64,000 nt of DNA from Populus alba (GCF_005239225.2 NC_133299.1:6390967-6454966); one strand, 5' to 3'. Positions 23,498 through 35,195 are shown, numbered from the stretch's first letter. Numbers and translations are program-made. The notes: a model not told the origin generated them from the letters alone.

Positions 23498-24365
23498 ACA
23501 ACATCCCAGGTTTATTGCAAGGTGTGTGCTCTAATCCCGTGGAAGAGAATTTGTTTGCTACTATGTACGCTAACAAACCATGGTGGAAAGAGGTCGTGGA
23601 GCAAGGGGTGACCTAAAAAGAGATGAGAAGCCTCTTTACAAGAGACAAATGTCTAGGAGCTTGTCATTAAAGACATGCAAAGGCAAATCACAAAATTAAA
23701 CCGTAGGTTGGAGGAGAGGGATTTGCAAGATCAAGGACAATATGACCATGACCAAGAGATAGTGATCATGGGTTCTTTGCCGGTATTAAAAATCTAAGAC
23801 GAATTCAAAGGAGACCACCCTTTGAGTGAAAAGAGAACATAAGTGGGGATTTCAAATTTCGTATCAAAATTCCGAGTTTTTAAGGACTTTTCTACTAGAA
23901 GAATTTATTGATTGGTTGAATGAGATTGAACGGAGTTTTGAATACATAGATATGCCTTAACATACACGAGTGAAGTTTGTTGTGATCAGATTAAAGAGTA
24001 CGACATCTTCTTGGTGAGAGCAGTTGAAGAAGACAAAAGAGAGATAAGGGAAAGCTATAATCAATGATTGAAACAAGATGAAGAAAAGATGAGAGGACAC
24101 TTTCTTTTTTTTGGCTACACATAGACTTTATATCAAAGGTTCCACATGCTGAAACAAGGAGGTAAATTTGTCAATGACTGCATTGATGAGTTTTACCAAT
24201 TGGTTTCAAGGAATGATTAGGCAGAAACAGAGGAGCAGTTGGTGGCGCGATACCTTAGTGGCCTGCGATAGTTAATTTAGGATGAAATATGTCTTCAGTC
24301 TTTGTGGACAATGTCAAAGGTGTATTAGAGGGCTTTAATGGTAGAGAAACGTCCTAGCAAAACTT
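23498..24365 (+). pseudogene. Ty3/gypsy gag fragment, broken
   Basis: Downstream of the primer-binding site, the + strand read with stops and frame changes gives MVERGRGARGDLKRDEKPL near 23580, then EFKGDHP, WLNEIERSFEY, VKFVVIRLKSTTSSW, KKRMRGHFLFFGYT, LKQGGKFVNDCIDEFYQLVSRN and EEQLVARYLSGLR. This is the conserved run of plant Ty3/gypsy gag (retrotrans_gag domain). Many stops and indels, so inactive. The similarity ends near 24365, before any zinc knuckle. The strand of recognisable pol sequence then changes, so the element was broken or invaded there. Confidence 0.8.
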
Positions 24366-24989
24366 GAGTCTGAACATTTCTTAGTTGTTTTGGTTTATCT
24401 AATTGTAATGCATTTCAAGCCATAAAATAAGTTTTTTTTTATCACCTATAACTAATATGTCTTTGAAAGAAGCTATTTACTCTCGCAATAATGCAATTTT
24501 ATCAATCAGATTTACCTAGTTATCCGAGGAATTGCCACTGACAAAGTAATTATACAAGAATTTTGCATAATCAATGATACACGAGACTAAATCTATACCA
24601 GACCTATACTGATCTTTGGAGTTTAATGTAAATTACATGCTTTACTTTATTCGATCACTTTTCTTAGGTATATTAAGTTATTAAACTTAAACTCCTTAAT
24701 CTATGTAATTCTTATTAAATCGTGGTGAAGTGTATGGATGAGTATGCATTGGATATGGTAGTGAATTCAGACAGTGACTCAAAGAGATGTATATACTGGT
24801 TATATATAGGTTATGATTGATGATTGTGATTATGATTTAGATTTAGTATATAACTTGGGACATTCTATTTTAAGGGAAATTTTGCTGAAATTTCTATAGA
24901 ACTTACTTTACTACTTCCTAACTTATTATGGAATGTATAGACTATTGTCTCATTATGTTATTCCAAATTAGATTTAAATAGTATATTTT
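24366..24989. other. Unassigned transposon-flank sequence
   Basis: Between a + strand gag relic and a minus-strand gag-protease relic. No protein domain recognisable to me in any frame. Confidence 0.4.
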
Positions 24990-25720
24990 TTAGAGTTGGG
25001 GTGGTATATGTTCCCTATATCAGTAGATATAATATTGATGCAAGTATTACTATCAATGATTACATCATAAACTTTCATATTTGCACTATAATGAGTGAAG
25101 AAAATGTTGCAACGAACCTAATATTCACTCTTATCATGAACAATGCTTAAACTTCTCCGAACAATAAATAATTCACCTTAATCAGAATAAGTCACTTCAC
25201 CTTCTTGATCTGGTTCATTCAACAAGTCATTTTCATGAACAGTCTCTCCCTCTATAATAACAATAATTTTACGATTCGGATAATCAAAAGCAATATATCC
25301 ATATCCTTGACACTTGAAACACTTCTTTGAATTAAAGTTTGAAGAATCATATCTTATATTACCTTTATTAAAAGCCGCAAAAATACAAGGTTTTGCTATC
25401 GAAACTCCTTTAGAGTATGAAGTACTTACCTTGATTGGAAGAACCCTTCTTATATGCTGATTTCTATCTAGTATTTCTAAACTTCTTCTACTGTTTTTTC
25501 ATATTCAAAGTAAGTTTTCTCACATTATTAAAAGTCCAATAAGGCTGCAACCGAACCATATTAGAAATTTCGAAGAACCCTCCTTATATGCTGATTTCCA
25601 TCCAATATTTATAACCTTCTTATACTGCTTTTCCATATTCAAAACAAGTTTTCTCATGTAATTGAAAGTTCAATAAGGCTACAACCAAACTATATTAAAA
25701 ATCTATTCCTTTAACCCACA
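24990..25720 (-). pseudogene. Second Ty3/gypsy relic, minus strand: gag end, zinc knuckle, protease start
   Basis: Read on the minus strand from about 25720 down: RLQPYWTFNNVRKLTLNMKKQ-like gag C-terminus (twice), then a decayed CCHC knuckle CFKCQGYGYIAFDYPN, in which the expected G-H became G-Y and the last Cys became Tyr. Then come an acidic EGE...LLNEPDQEG segment, LFIVRRSLS, and near 25085-25000 VYDVIIDSNTCINIIST, which matches the aspartic protease entry where DxGxxxN would be expected. Stops are frequent. This is an independent element from the + strand gag upstream because of its opposite orientation. Confidence 0.7.
25437..25710 (-). repeat. Tandem duplication of about 135 bp inside the minus-strand gag relic
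   Basis: The words GAACCCTTCTTATATGCTGA, TTTCTCACATTATTAAAAGT and CCAATAAGGCTGCAACC recur about 135 bp later with scattered substitutions (GAACCCTCCTTATATGCTGA; AAGGCTACAACC). It duplicates the same gag C-terminal segment, so the duplication happened within the retrotransposon sequence. Confidence 0.8.
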
Positions 25721-26805
25721 TAAGTATCGAGTTATTATTTACTCTCTGGGCTCGACAATATCACATTTTAGTATAAGTAATTCAAGCTCCATGTATGGTC
25801 CTCTACATACACATGGGGGTAATGATTTTATAGTACCCTATGGGCATTGACTAAGGTTGATTGGCTAATTCTTTTAGTTCTGAAAGGTAGTTTAGCTATA
25901 TACTCTTCTGGCTACAGACTATTGATAAAGGCCACCTCATTTATGGTTAGGGTGTTGGGTGCATTGTCCTCAGGGGCTTGAAATGGCCCCCCCTCTCTTA
26001 TAGGGTTCCCTAAAGGTATTAGGGGAAAGACTTATCTAGTGTTGGGAACTACCTTCCTTTTCTAGTGAATGGTGGAGTTCCACCCTCTCTAGTCTTAAGG
26101 CTTAGTTTAATGGACCCTTGTCCCCTACTATTTTCTCTAGTTTCTGGTTAGAAGGTAGACTCACCATTAGAGGAAGCAACATCCTTACTCTTGGGTTGGA
26201 TCTAACTTTTCTAAAGTCTATTTTTTCTAATAAGAAGAAAAAAAAAAGTTTAAGGTGGAGGAATACCTAAAATAACAAAGCTTCTTCTTGACATAACAAA
26301 TCCCACTCAAAGTTTCTTTAACAATTTGTTTTTTTATAGAGAAATTACAAGAGTGGAAGTAAGAGAAAAGAATGGAAACGATAACAATTAGGGTTATAAA
26401 AGAAATAACTTTTCATCCTTACTATTGGATAAATAAACATAATGATTCCACAAATCTTTAAAAACCAACTCAATTACTATATTGATTTCACGCTGCTATT
26501 TTGTTTCCTAAGAGATTTTTTTCCAATGAGGATAAGCTATTTGGCAATAAGAATCCCAACAATTCTATTTGGAGGTAAAAAGTCTCTTATTAAAGCTCAC
26601 AACCTTTCAAATCTTTGTGTATAAAATACACAAAGACTTAAAAGGCTACAAATTAATCGATATATTTTTATAAAATTAATTTTTAGCCTAAGCCCTTGTT
26701 TAAAAGGTTAAAAAGCATGGTGATAACTCAATGATATATGGGTAATGCTTATAACCCCAACTAAAATACTCAAGCTTAGTAGAATGCCCAGCTCATATGA
26801 TATAG
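25721..26805. other. Unassigned transposon-like sequence
   Basis: Contains somewhat GC-richer stretches (25.9-26.2 kb, e.g. GGCCCCCCCTCTC) that resemble untranslated parts of LTR elements. A 60-codon open frame at 26442-26624 has no recognisable feature. Nothing supported. Confidence 0.35.
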
Positions 26806-27402
26806 ATCTAACTTGTTTTTAAGGCCCAATTCCTTTTGGGTGTGGTTAAGAGTATAACTCAAGTTGGTATAAGTCTAACGAGTTGCCAGATCTAACATCC
26901 TTATATTTAGCTATGCATTGAGCCTAAAGAAACATGGGTCTGACAAGCTGTGAGACCCAATATCCTTGGGTTTAGCTACGTGCTCAGCCTAAACACACAT
27001 AGGTCAGATGAGTTGTTAGATCCAATGTCCTTATGTTTAACTAAATGATGAATCCAAATGGATATGAGTGTGCTGAGCTTTCAGACCTAATATCTTTGGT
27101 TTCATCTACATGCTGAGCCAAATTAGACATATGTCTAACAAGTTAACATATCCAATATTCTTAGATTCAACTACACACTAAGCCTAAATAAGCATGTGTG
27201 TAACGAACTGTCACACTTAATATCATTGGGTTCAGTTACTCTCTGAGTTCAAATAAACAAAGGTTTGACAAGCTGTCAGATCCAATGTCTTTGGGTTTAA
27301 CTTTGCGCTGAGCACAAGAGGACACAAGTATGATAAATTGCTAGACCTAACACCCGAGGGCTTGGTATTGTGTTAAGCCTAGATGAGTATGAGTCTATTG
27401 AT
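26806..27402. repeat. Minisatellite: nine diverged copies of a 65-bp unit
   Basis: The word GTCTGACAAGCTGTCAGA (variants GTCTAACGAGTTGCCAGA, GTCAGATGAGTTGTTAGA and so on) begins at 26873, 26938, 27003, 27068, 27133, 27198, 27263, 27328 and 27393, that is every 65 bp exactly. An additional more diverged copy begins near 26806. Each unit continues with TCCAATATCCTTGGGTTT and AGCTACGTGCTGAGCC-like words. Copies differ by many substitutions but show no net length change. Similar arrays are known in untranslated parts of plant gypsy elements, and this array sits between such relics. It could also be an independent satellite-like locus. No protein frame, since 65 is not a multiple of three. Confidence 0.9.
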
Positions 27403-28830
27403 CATTATAGACCTCATGTTAGGTCATAGAGCTTCGTTTGTTTATTCTTATGATTTTGAACATAAAATATTAATATCAAAGATGTTTAACTCCCCACACC
27501 CCTTAATGCATAAAAATCTTCTAAAGACCTACCATATTTTCATCGCTATTAATATTGTGTAAGGGATATTTATCCATCATCAATGTTATGAAGAGAAAAT
27601 GACTCTCTAACCCCTTCATTCCAATAACATGATAATATTTAAGGGTTATAAATATCCCTGAACTAATTAGGTAAAAGATTCATAATTTTATTCTCTAAGT
27701 ATCAATACTTTTAAATTTTAGAGCATTTATCGTACTAAAATAAGAACAAACATTCTTGTTCTTGAAATTTAAAGTTTATTCTCTCATTTATTACAATCTT
27801 TTTAATTAAAAGTCACTAATTTTATCATTTGAAGGTCTCTTAAACCTACCAAAATGGTTTGTTTTGCAAGTGTTAGGCCTTCTACCACAAATCATGTGCT
27901 TCTTGAGCTTTGGAGAAGGGAATATTGATATGAATGTGTGATCATGCATTGTCTAAATACTTAAAAACCTAATTCTTAAGCATATTGAATTTTGGAACAT
28001 CATCATAAATGTTGGAACTTCAGGAACTCTTCAACTCAGACACTTGTAAACTTCAATACTCATTTAACCCCATTGTTATAGTGGAGTTTGGTACCTTTAT
28101 GAATTCTTAGGATCGATCGATGGAGCTTGTTAGTATCAATAAAGGCTTGATTGTTTCGATAAAATCTTTCTTTTGGAATGTTACTAGTGGAAAAGTAGTT
28201 GATGTTTGGTTAACTTAAAAAGCCTTATCTAGAAAATGATACCAGTGGAAAGTCATTGGATGCTTAACTTATAAAGCCTGCTTTAGAAATCTTATTGTGT
28301 TCTGGACATATGAAAATGGTTTAATTTTTTTGAGTAACTTGACTTTCTCTTACAATATTGATTTAATAAAAGTTTTTTTCAAAATGGGTTGGGATTGGAT
28401 TCTCAGTTATAACAAGTATGGGCATTCAACGAAATATTATTAACTCGTGACAATTTAATTCATCTTTGGATTTCAGTAGAAAACTTATAAGTAAAAAAAG
28501 AAAGAAATGAGAGAGATTATTATAATAGTATCATATGAGGTGAGGCCGAAGAGGATTTGAACATGTTTATAAGGGGATATTGATTGATTTAGCTAGCTAG
28601 TCTCATTATTGTGAAGAGACTTGTTTTATAATATATAAATTGACAAAATTTTCATCAATAAAGTAAAAATTATCAGTAATTTAATACATAGAAACTTGGT
28701 GGAATTCATTGGATGGTGTCATGGTGAGTTTGTAAGGAAAAGTGAAAATAAAACGAGCCATGACGACAAAGTTTTGGCCACTAGGAAAGGGGAAGAAAGT
28801 TTGAGCTAAAATAAGAGAAAAAAGGTAGAA
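27403..28830. other. Unassigned AT-rich DNA
   Basis: No gene or domain recognised on either strand. Possibly internal or flanking sequence of the gypsy elements on both sides. Confidence 0.4.
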
Positions 28831-29765
28831 GTTGAGTGTAGGCCTGTTCATAGTTCAGTTCGGTTTGGTTTGAACCATGAAAACCAACCAAACCATGTAA
28901 CTCACATTTTTAAAATTTCAAATCGAACCAAACTGAATTTAGGTTCTAACCGAACCGGTTTGGTTCGGTTGAATCCGGTTTTTGAGCTAAAAAACCGTGA
29001 AACCTAATCATTAAATTAATAGGCTTTTTTAACTTTTTTTTAATGGGTTTAGATTAAATTGGACTGTTAAATTTTCTTGTTGGGCTAAGTTTATAGGCTT
29101 TTTAATCAAAACTCTTTAAATTGTTCTAATTTGATTAATTTTGTTATAAGCTTTTTTATGAAATTAAAATATTGAAATTTTTTTGAAATGCTTATAGTAA
29201 CAAAAAATTTGAAATGTTCTATCTTACTATCTTTAATATGTAAGGAAATAAGCTATGAAAATTCAAATCAATGCAATATGCAATATGCATGATCAAATTT
29301 GGGCACCTTAAATTAAAAGAAGTGTTCACACTAAAAAAGTTTACATTAGCAAATAACAACTAGTAATGATTTATCATAAACATCCAGCATAATTTGAAGA
29401 AAAAAATCTGACACCAATACTACAGCAGCATCCAAAACTTCCAGCAACAGCAAAAGCCAAAAGATTTAGGAAGGATAATGCTATAAAGAAACACTAGCAA
29501 ATTATCAATATATTACAGTTCGACTATTAAAAAAATTAGCAATGCAAAATTTTAAAAGGAATTAATAAGGTAAAGTAAATTAATTACCCAAAACAATTAT
29601 TTTCCAGGATTGCACCAACATTGTCAATACAACTTATAAACAATCAGTTGAGATTTTTAAACTTTCATCAAATTCTACAAAAACATAAATTAAAATGTTA
29701 GATTAAACATATGTAAATAAATGATATTATAAAATAACTACATTTAAATTTGTAAAAGAAATTAC

Positions 29766-31721
29766 CTGACTCAATCATCTTAGAATTTTCAATATAATCC
29801 ATGAAGTTTCTGATGTTGATTGGAATTGATGCTAAACTCAACCAATTCTGATAACAAACCAGTGCTTGCACTGTCGATGGAGATAAATAGCTTCGGATCT
29901 AAAATACGACCCTAGTACTGAAAGCTGCTTCAGAAACAACTGTAGATATCGGAATAGCTAACACGTGTTGTGCCACCTTAGAAAAAATCTTGTATTTTGT
30001 AGTATTACACCTCTACTAACCTAAAATATCTAATATCATTTATACTAGTTCCAATACTATGAACAACCTCAACATTCTCATTAACATTTATGTAATGCTC
30101 AAACAACCTTAGCAAAGTATTTTTAACCTTAATTGTAAAATTTGCAGCCTTTTCAACATCATACAATCTTCCAAAACAAAATCTTATATACTTCAATTTG
30201 AAACAGCCACATACAATAAAAAGTTTTTGTGTATCTTGACCCCCCAGTATTTTTTATACTTTGCCATCATATTCTTGGTCATTTTACATACATAAACATC
30301 TTCACTTCTACAAAGTTGAGATATGCTTGTGTGCATGGAAATCAATTCATGGAAGAAAGAATTAGATGTCACATACAACGAGCCAGAAAATTTCAATGTA
30401 ACCGTGTAAAATAGTTTCAAGAACTTGATAAAAGATCTAGCCTTTTCCCAATCTTCTAAAGCAGGAGGACCTAAGTTTTTTTATTTTCCTTTTGAATCAA
30501 CCTCAAAGTAACTCAAATACCTAGAATCAGTTTCTTTTAACCTCATAAAAACTACATCAAATTTATCAGCCATATCTAGCATCATATATATAGAGTTCCA
30601 TCTAGTTGCAACATCCAAGGAAATATATTTCTTACTCTCAATTTTCAACCTCTCTACACATTGGTTAAAAATAAGTTGTCTAAAAAGAGAAGATCTAACA
30701 ACCCTTACTGTATTCCTAATCTTAACAACTGAATCATCAATATCTTTCAATTCCACACATACAATAAGATTAACAATATGTGTACAACATTTAACATGCA
30801 TGAAGTCATTTGACAATATATTAGTTGCCTAATTACTTATTACTCTCTTTAAATATTTTATTGTCAAATTATTTGAACTTACATTGTCAACTGTAATTGT
30901 TAAAATGTTATCAATTCCCCATTCTATAAACAACTCTCAATTGCTTGGCTAATTATTTCACCTTTATGATTAGAAACTTGACAAAAGTTTAGAATTCTTT
31001 TATTCAAGTTTCAACCTTCATCAATCCAATAGGCAATTAAACACATATAATTAATAATTTGGATTGATGTCCAAGTATCAGTTGTTAAACATATACGTTG
31101 ATCCTTAAGAGCTTTCTTTAATTTTTCCTTCTCAACTACATAAATTTTCAAACAATCTCTCCAAATCATCAAACGAGAAGGAGCATCAAATCTAGGTTGC
31201 ATTACTTGACAAAATGATTTAAATCCTTGGTTTTAAACAAAGTTAAAAGGTAGCTCATCAAGTATAATCATTTTTCCTAGAGCTTTCCTATACTCTTCAT
31301 AACTATAACCCATTGCTTTAATAGTCACCAAATTTTCCTCTCCATTGTTACCCTCCTTTATTATAGGCCTAGGTTCTAAGACTAAAGTTTTTTGTTTCCA
31401 GTCAATCACAAAAGGAAATTTTTTGCATACACCTAGATGACTTCATATGTTACTAGTCCCATTAAGAATAGTATGACATGCATAGTCTTTTTCACAATAC
31501 ATACATGCAACCTTAAGAGCCTTAACATTACCATATATTTTTTTAAAGTGATCCTAAATTTGAGATGTTTTTCTTTTATTAGATCTAGAAGCTGGATTAC
31601 CTTCACTTTTAGTGTTGCTATTTGTACTAGAAGTAGCAACTGGAACTGGAATAGGCAGAGAATTGGGTTCCAAACTTGAAGGATTTGATTCAATCAGTGT
31701 AGGATCCTCCCAATTATCCAT
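29766..31721 (-). pseudogene. hAT transposase pseudogene (BED finger, RNase H-like core, dimerisation domain)
   Basis: Starts MDNWEDPTLIESNPSSLEPN at 31721 on the minus strand. Next come a BED zinc finger (CMYCEKDYACHTI...SHLGVC) with an in-frame TGA before the SHL, then LTTDTWTS, then an ITVDNVSSNN-like catalytic region. CCTHIVNLIV, LDVATRWNSIYMMLDMA and a C-terminal AFSTRVVF*IRSYLSP...LVCYQNWL, the hAT dimerisation motif, follow. These are the hallmarks of the RICESLEEPER/Ac group in correct order. At least five in-frame stops plus frame changes make it non-functional. A GT donor-like sequence follows at 29765, where a last intron may have begun. Confidence 0.88.
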
Positions 31722-31755
31722 CTGAAATTAAAAAAACAATAACATGAATCAACAT

Positions 31756-32310
31756 CTGACTACAATTGACTAATTGAGAATCAAACAAAAATATTATAAT
31801 AGACTAGGCAAAAAATAGATTGACAATCAAGCAGAAATATTGTAATGGACTAGGAAAAAAACAGATTGAATATCAATTCATTGTAGAAATACTGTAACCA
31901 GATTGAATAAAGCTATGAACACTGTTCAAATCCATTTTGATCAAACAGATTCACCCGAGAACCATAAAAAAACAGAACGAACAGTTACCCCTCAAGGGTT
32001 ACTAGAAATATGAAGCAAATATATGACCAGAATGAACTCAAACACTTGTAAATATCTTTATAACCAGAAAAAATCAGCAAAACTAACAGTGTTTCTTCTC
32101 CACAAGATTAAGAACAACAATGTGGAGGTTTAAGTAGTATAGGCATGAAAAAACAGATTCACCCAACGACCATGAAAAAATAGATTGAACTTATTATTAA
32201 AGCTAACATAACACTCGAAAACCATAATTGATAATACAGATCAAAGAAATGTTGTAATAGGCCCACTGACTACAATTGACTAATTGAGAATCAAACAAAA
32301 ATACTATAGC
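31756..32310. repeat. Internal direct duplication within the hAT element
   Basis: The 40-bp stretch beginning TGACTACAATTGACTAATTG at 31756 recurs at about 32266 with only a few changes at its far end. Nearby, GGAAAGGGGGGCGAACCT occurs twice, about 52 bp apart (near 32361 and 32413). Both sets lie between the transposase start and the right terminus, in the presumed leader. They suggest local duplication by replication slippage or gap repair. Confidence 0.75.
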
Positions 32311-33044
32311 AAGCAGAATTCAATAACAACATAAATCAACAGAAAGGAGAGAGGGCGAGGAAAGGGGGGCGAACCTGAAGAAAGATGCAAAAACCCTAGC
32401 TATTGAGTAAATGGAAAGGGGGGCGAACCTAAAGATAGAGAAATGAGAAGCAGAGGTCAGAGAAGCATCAAAGTTTGAAACAAAAAGTTGAACTTATAAG
32501 TACACGAAGATAAACTTTACCTTGCTGCCTTTTCTCTAATGGAGGAGCCCTTTCTTTCTGCTGCAAGTGAAGAGAGAAGCGAAGGGGTTTTGTTCGACTA
32601 CAAGTAGACTAAATGGATGTGGAGATATAGGTTGTTGACTTATTATTCGGCTAGAGAAGAGACAGATGTAGGGGGCAAAATGCAGGGAGGATGAAGATTG
32701 AAGGGAAAGAGTCAAGATGCAGGGGCAGGGGGCAACACAGATGCATAAGAGAGAAGATGGAGGATGAAAATTAAAGGGCGGCGACTTCAGAATGTCAATT
32801 AGGGTTAAACTTAGTGGTTCACTATTTACTATGTTATTTATACTACCGGTTCGGTTCACCGGTTTAAGTGGTCAAGCCGAAATCGAACTGAATCGGCAAG
32901 ATTTTATGGTTTTAAAAACTGTTTTAATCGGTTTTCTATCTCGATTCAGTTTTCTCGGTTAATTTTTTATTGGTTCTCTTGGTTTTTTTGGTTAATTGGT
33001 TTTTTCGAACACCCTTAGCCAAGTGTGGAGAGAAGAAATAAAGG

Positions 33045-34095
33045 GTGAGAAAAGAAAAGAGTGTAAGAAAATTTGGAAAACACTTTAATTTCTTTGCAAA
33101 ATGTGATGAAATCAAACATGCTTTATTTTCTAAAATGCCCATGACTTTACTTATGTATAAGAAGATATATTTAAACTATGATGACTTGAAATCTTGTGTT
33201 TCTAAATCTCTTTTACAAGAATTTTGTGATATCTTTCAAAGTGAAAATCCAAGTGGATTCCTATCGATTAGGGGAATTGAGCATCAAATTAATTTTGTTG
33301 CATGAGCATCCATACCTAATTGACTAGCTTATAGAAGTAACCCAAAAGAGACTAAGGAACTCTAAAAACAAGTGGATGGGTTAATATCTAAAGGGTACAT
33401 TAAAGAAAGTATAAACCCAAGTGCAATTCCAATACTTCTAGTATAAAGAAAGATAATACTTGGCGTATGTGTGTTGATTGTATAGCAATCAATAATATCA
33501 CTATAGAGTATCAACATCGTACCTATAGATTAGATGATTTGTATAGTTTTATCATATTTTCTAAAATTAATTTAAAAAATGGTTATAATCAAATTAGGAT
33601 GAGAGAAGGTGATGAATGAAAAACTGCTTTTAAAACTAAATATGGTTTATATGAGTGGTTAGTGATGCCATTTAGACTTACTAATACACCCAGTACTTTT
33701 ATGATATTAATGAATCATGTTTTGCATGTTTTTATTGGTACGTTTGTGTAGCATATTTTGATGATATCTTGATCTATAGTAAGGGATTATATGAGCATAT
33801 AGGACATTTGAGATATATTCTTATCGTACTTAGAAATGAGTCTTTGTATAATAATCTAAAAAAATATGACTTTTGCATGGATAAAATTGTGTTTTTTGGA
33901 TATATTGTTTATGCAAATGGCATATAAATGGATGAATCTAAGATTAAGGCTATACAAGAATAACCTACACCTAAAAACACGAGTGATGAAAGATTTGCAT
34001 GCTATGGTACAACAACACATAGAGAAGGAGTAATATGCATACAAAACCAATAACAAAAGGAAAATGGTATGATTTGAACTAGAATATTAGATTTG
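33045..34095 (+). pseudogene. Ty3/gypsy reverse transcriptase relic with internal deletion to the integrase C-terminus
   Basis: The + strand gives [97 protein letters not shown], the YFDDIL-type catalytic box shifted to FDDILIYS, YDFCMDKIVFFGYIVYANGI and PTPKNTSDE. This is the standard order of Ty3/gypsy RT. At about 33978-33990 the frame jumps to LHAMVQQHIEKE*YAYKTNNKRK, which belongs near the integrase C-terminus more than a kilobase later in intact elements. RNase H and the integrase core are therefore missing. Several stops; inactive. Confidence 0.82.
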
Positions 34096-34616
34096 AGTAT
34101 ATATTCGAATACACCATTATTATAGTTTCGGTGTATTAAAACATATTGTTTATTATGTTAAGATCAATTATTAATTTTAAGTATGGAATAGATAGATTTT
34201 TAATTTGCGAATTCAATTAAAATTATGCTAGGGTTCAATTAATTTATCTCTATTTTTTTGTGCTAAGAACAATACGCAGGAAAGGTCAATCTTACTGCAT
34301 TTTGTTTGGTGCTCCAAATACCTATGTTCATGGAACAAGAGGAATTTGAGCTACATGGGTGGCGTTTCTGCAACAAGGAATTAATGAAGATACAAATTCT
34401 GTAACACCAGAGTTGTTGATGTTAGGGCAACAACGCTAATGCTTTCATTTTTTTTTTGTTTTTTATTAATATGTATGTTTAAGTGAGCTTGTATATATTT
34501 TAATTAATTTCATGAGCTTTAAAATTAATGATCATATAAATCTCTAGTAATCATCATATTAACAATTATCACGCTGAAACATGAAATCACACATAATAAG
34601 CAATCTCGCTTATAAA
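34096..34616. other. Intergenic DNA
   Basis: AT-rich; no gene, domain or clear repeat recognised. Confidence 0.4.
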
Positions 34617-34800
34617 TATGTTTAGCAGTATGGTAACGGTTGTTTTTTAAATAATTTTTTGTGTTGAAATATATGTTCAATGATATTTTTTTATTTTTTT
34701 AAAATTATTTTTAACATCGGCATATCAAAAACGATCCAAAACATACAAATTCTATTAAATTTAAAAAAAAAAAAAACAAAAATTTTGAAACGCTTCCGAC
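34617..34800 (+). repeat. MITE-like element, copy 3
   Basis: Starts with a degraded terminus (AGTATGGTAACGGTTGTTTT) and carries the family core TAAAATTATTTTTAACATCG followed by CAAAAACGATCCAAAACATA, as in copies near 1.25 and 14.82 kb. The right terminus is not clear. It lies about 460 bp upstream of the VIRILIZER start codon, just outside its probable core promoter. Confidence 0.45.
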
Positions 34801-35006
34801 TCATCTTCTTCTTGTTCAATAAAGTCACTGCTACAAAATTGATCTGTGTTTTCTGCACAAAGTAAAGTTTAGGCACTGCGGGCGGCTTTGGAAATAGCAA
34901 GCTGTACAAGGATTTGTCATCGTGGGGACTGAAATGGGTCTGCCCCTGCCAACTCTACCTTGCAGGGAATACATTTATTGTTTAGCAAACGACACGGCGT
35001 CTGATT

Positions 35007-35195
35007 TGGGCTCTAAAGAAACTATCTAAAGCCGCCGACGTGTCAATTCATATATTATTTAACCAAACCAAAAAGAAAAAGGAAAAAAACACAGACCCTA
35101 AAAAGTAAACCTTCCCCTCTCTTCTCCCCCTCCCTGTGCAAATCAAATCAAAATCCTTGAGCGACTCATAAACCATTGAATTCAAAAACCCTAAA
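35007..35195 (+). promoter_or_regulatory. VIRILIZER promoter and leader elements
   Basis: TGGGCT (35007-35012) is a site II element. AAACCCTAAA (35186-35195) is a telo box in the probable leader, and a shorter GACCCTAAAA lies near 35094. A pyrimidine-rich CCTTCCCCTCTCTTCTCC tract (near 35110) lies between. This combination is common in genes expressed in dividing cells. Function inferred from motif only. Confidence 0.5.

Larger units (their letters stand above)
28839..33017 (-). mobile_element. Full-length-sized hAT transposon with decayed transposase
   Basis: Left end TAGGCCTGTTC; right end, on the opposite strand, TAAGGGTGTTC, an imperfect 11-bp terminal inverted repeat. The flanking 8-mers are GTTGAGTG (28831-28838) and GCCAAGTG (33018-33025). 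They agree at 5 of 8 positions and all three differences are transitions, as expected of an aged 8-bp hAT duplication. Both subterminal regions are rich in CGGTTTGGTT/AACCGGTT words. A minus-strand TATAAATAA (32834-32842) precedes a BED zinc finger hAT transposase relic. Total 4179 bp. The element is old and coding-dead. The right flank enters a gypsy pol relic after about 30 bp, so it may have landed in one. Confidence 0.85.

Noticed and set aside
26806..27402. 65-bp array as a protein-coding repeat
   Set aside because: 65 is not a multiple of three and stops occur in all frames.
32536..32859. Minus-strand open frame of 107 codons
   Set aside because: Lies in the leader of the hAT element, between terminus and transposase; no domain; composition follows the purine-rich DNA.
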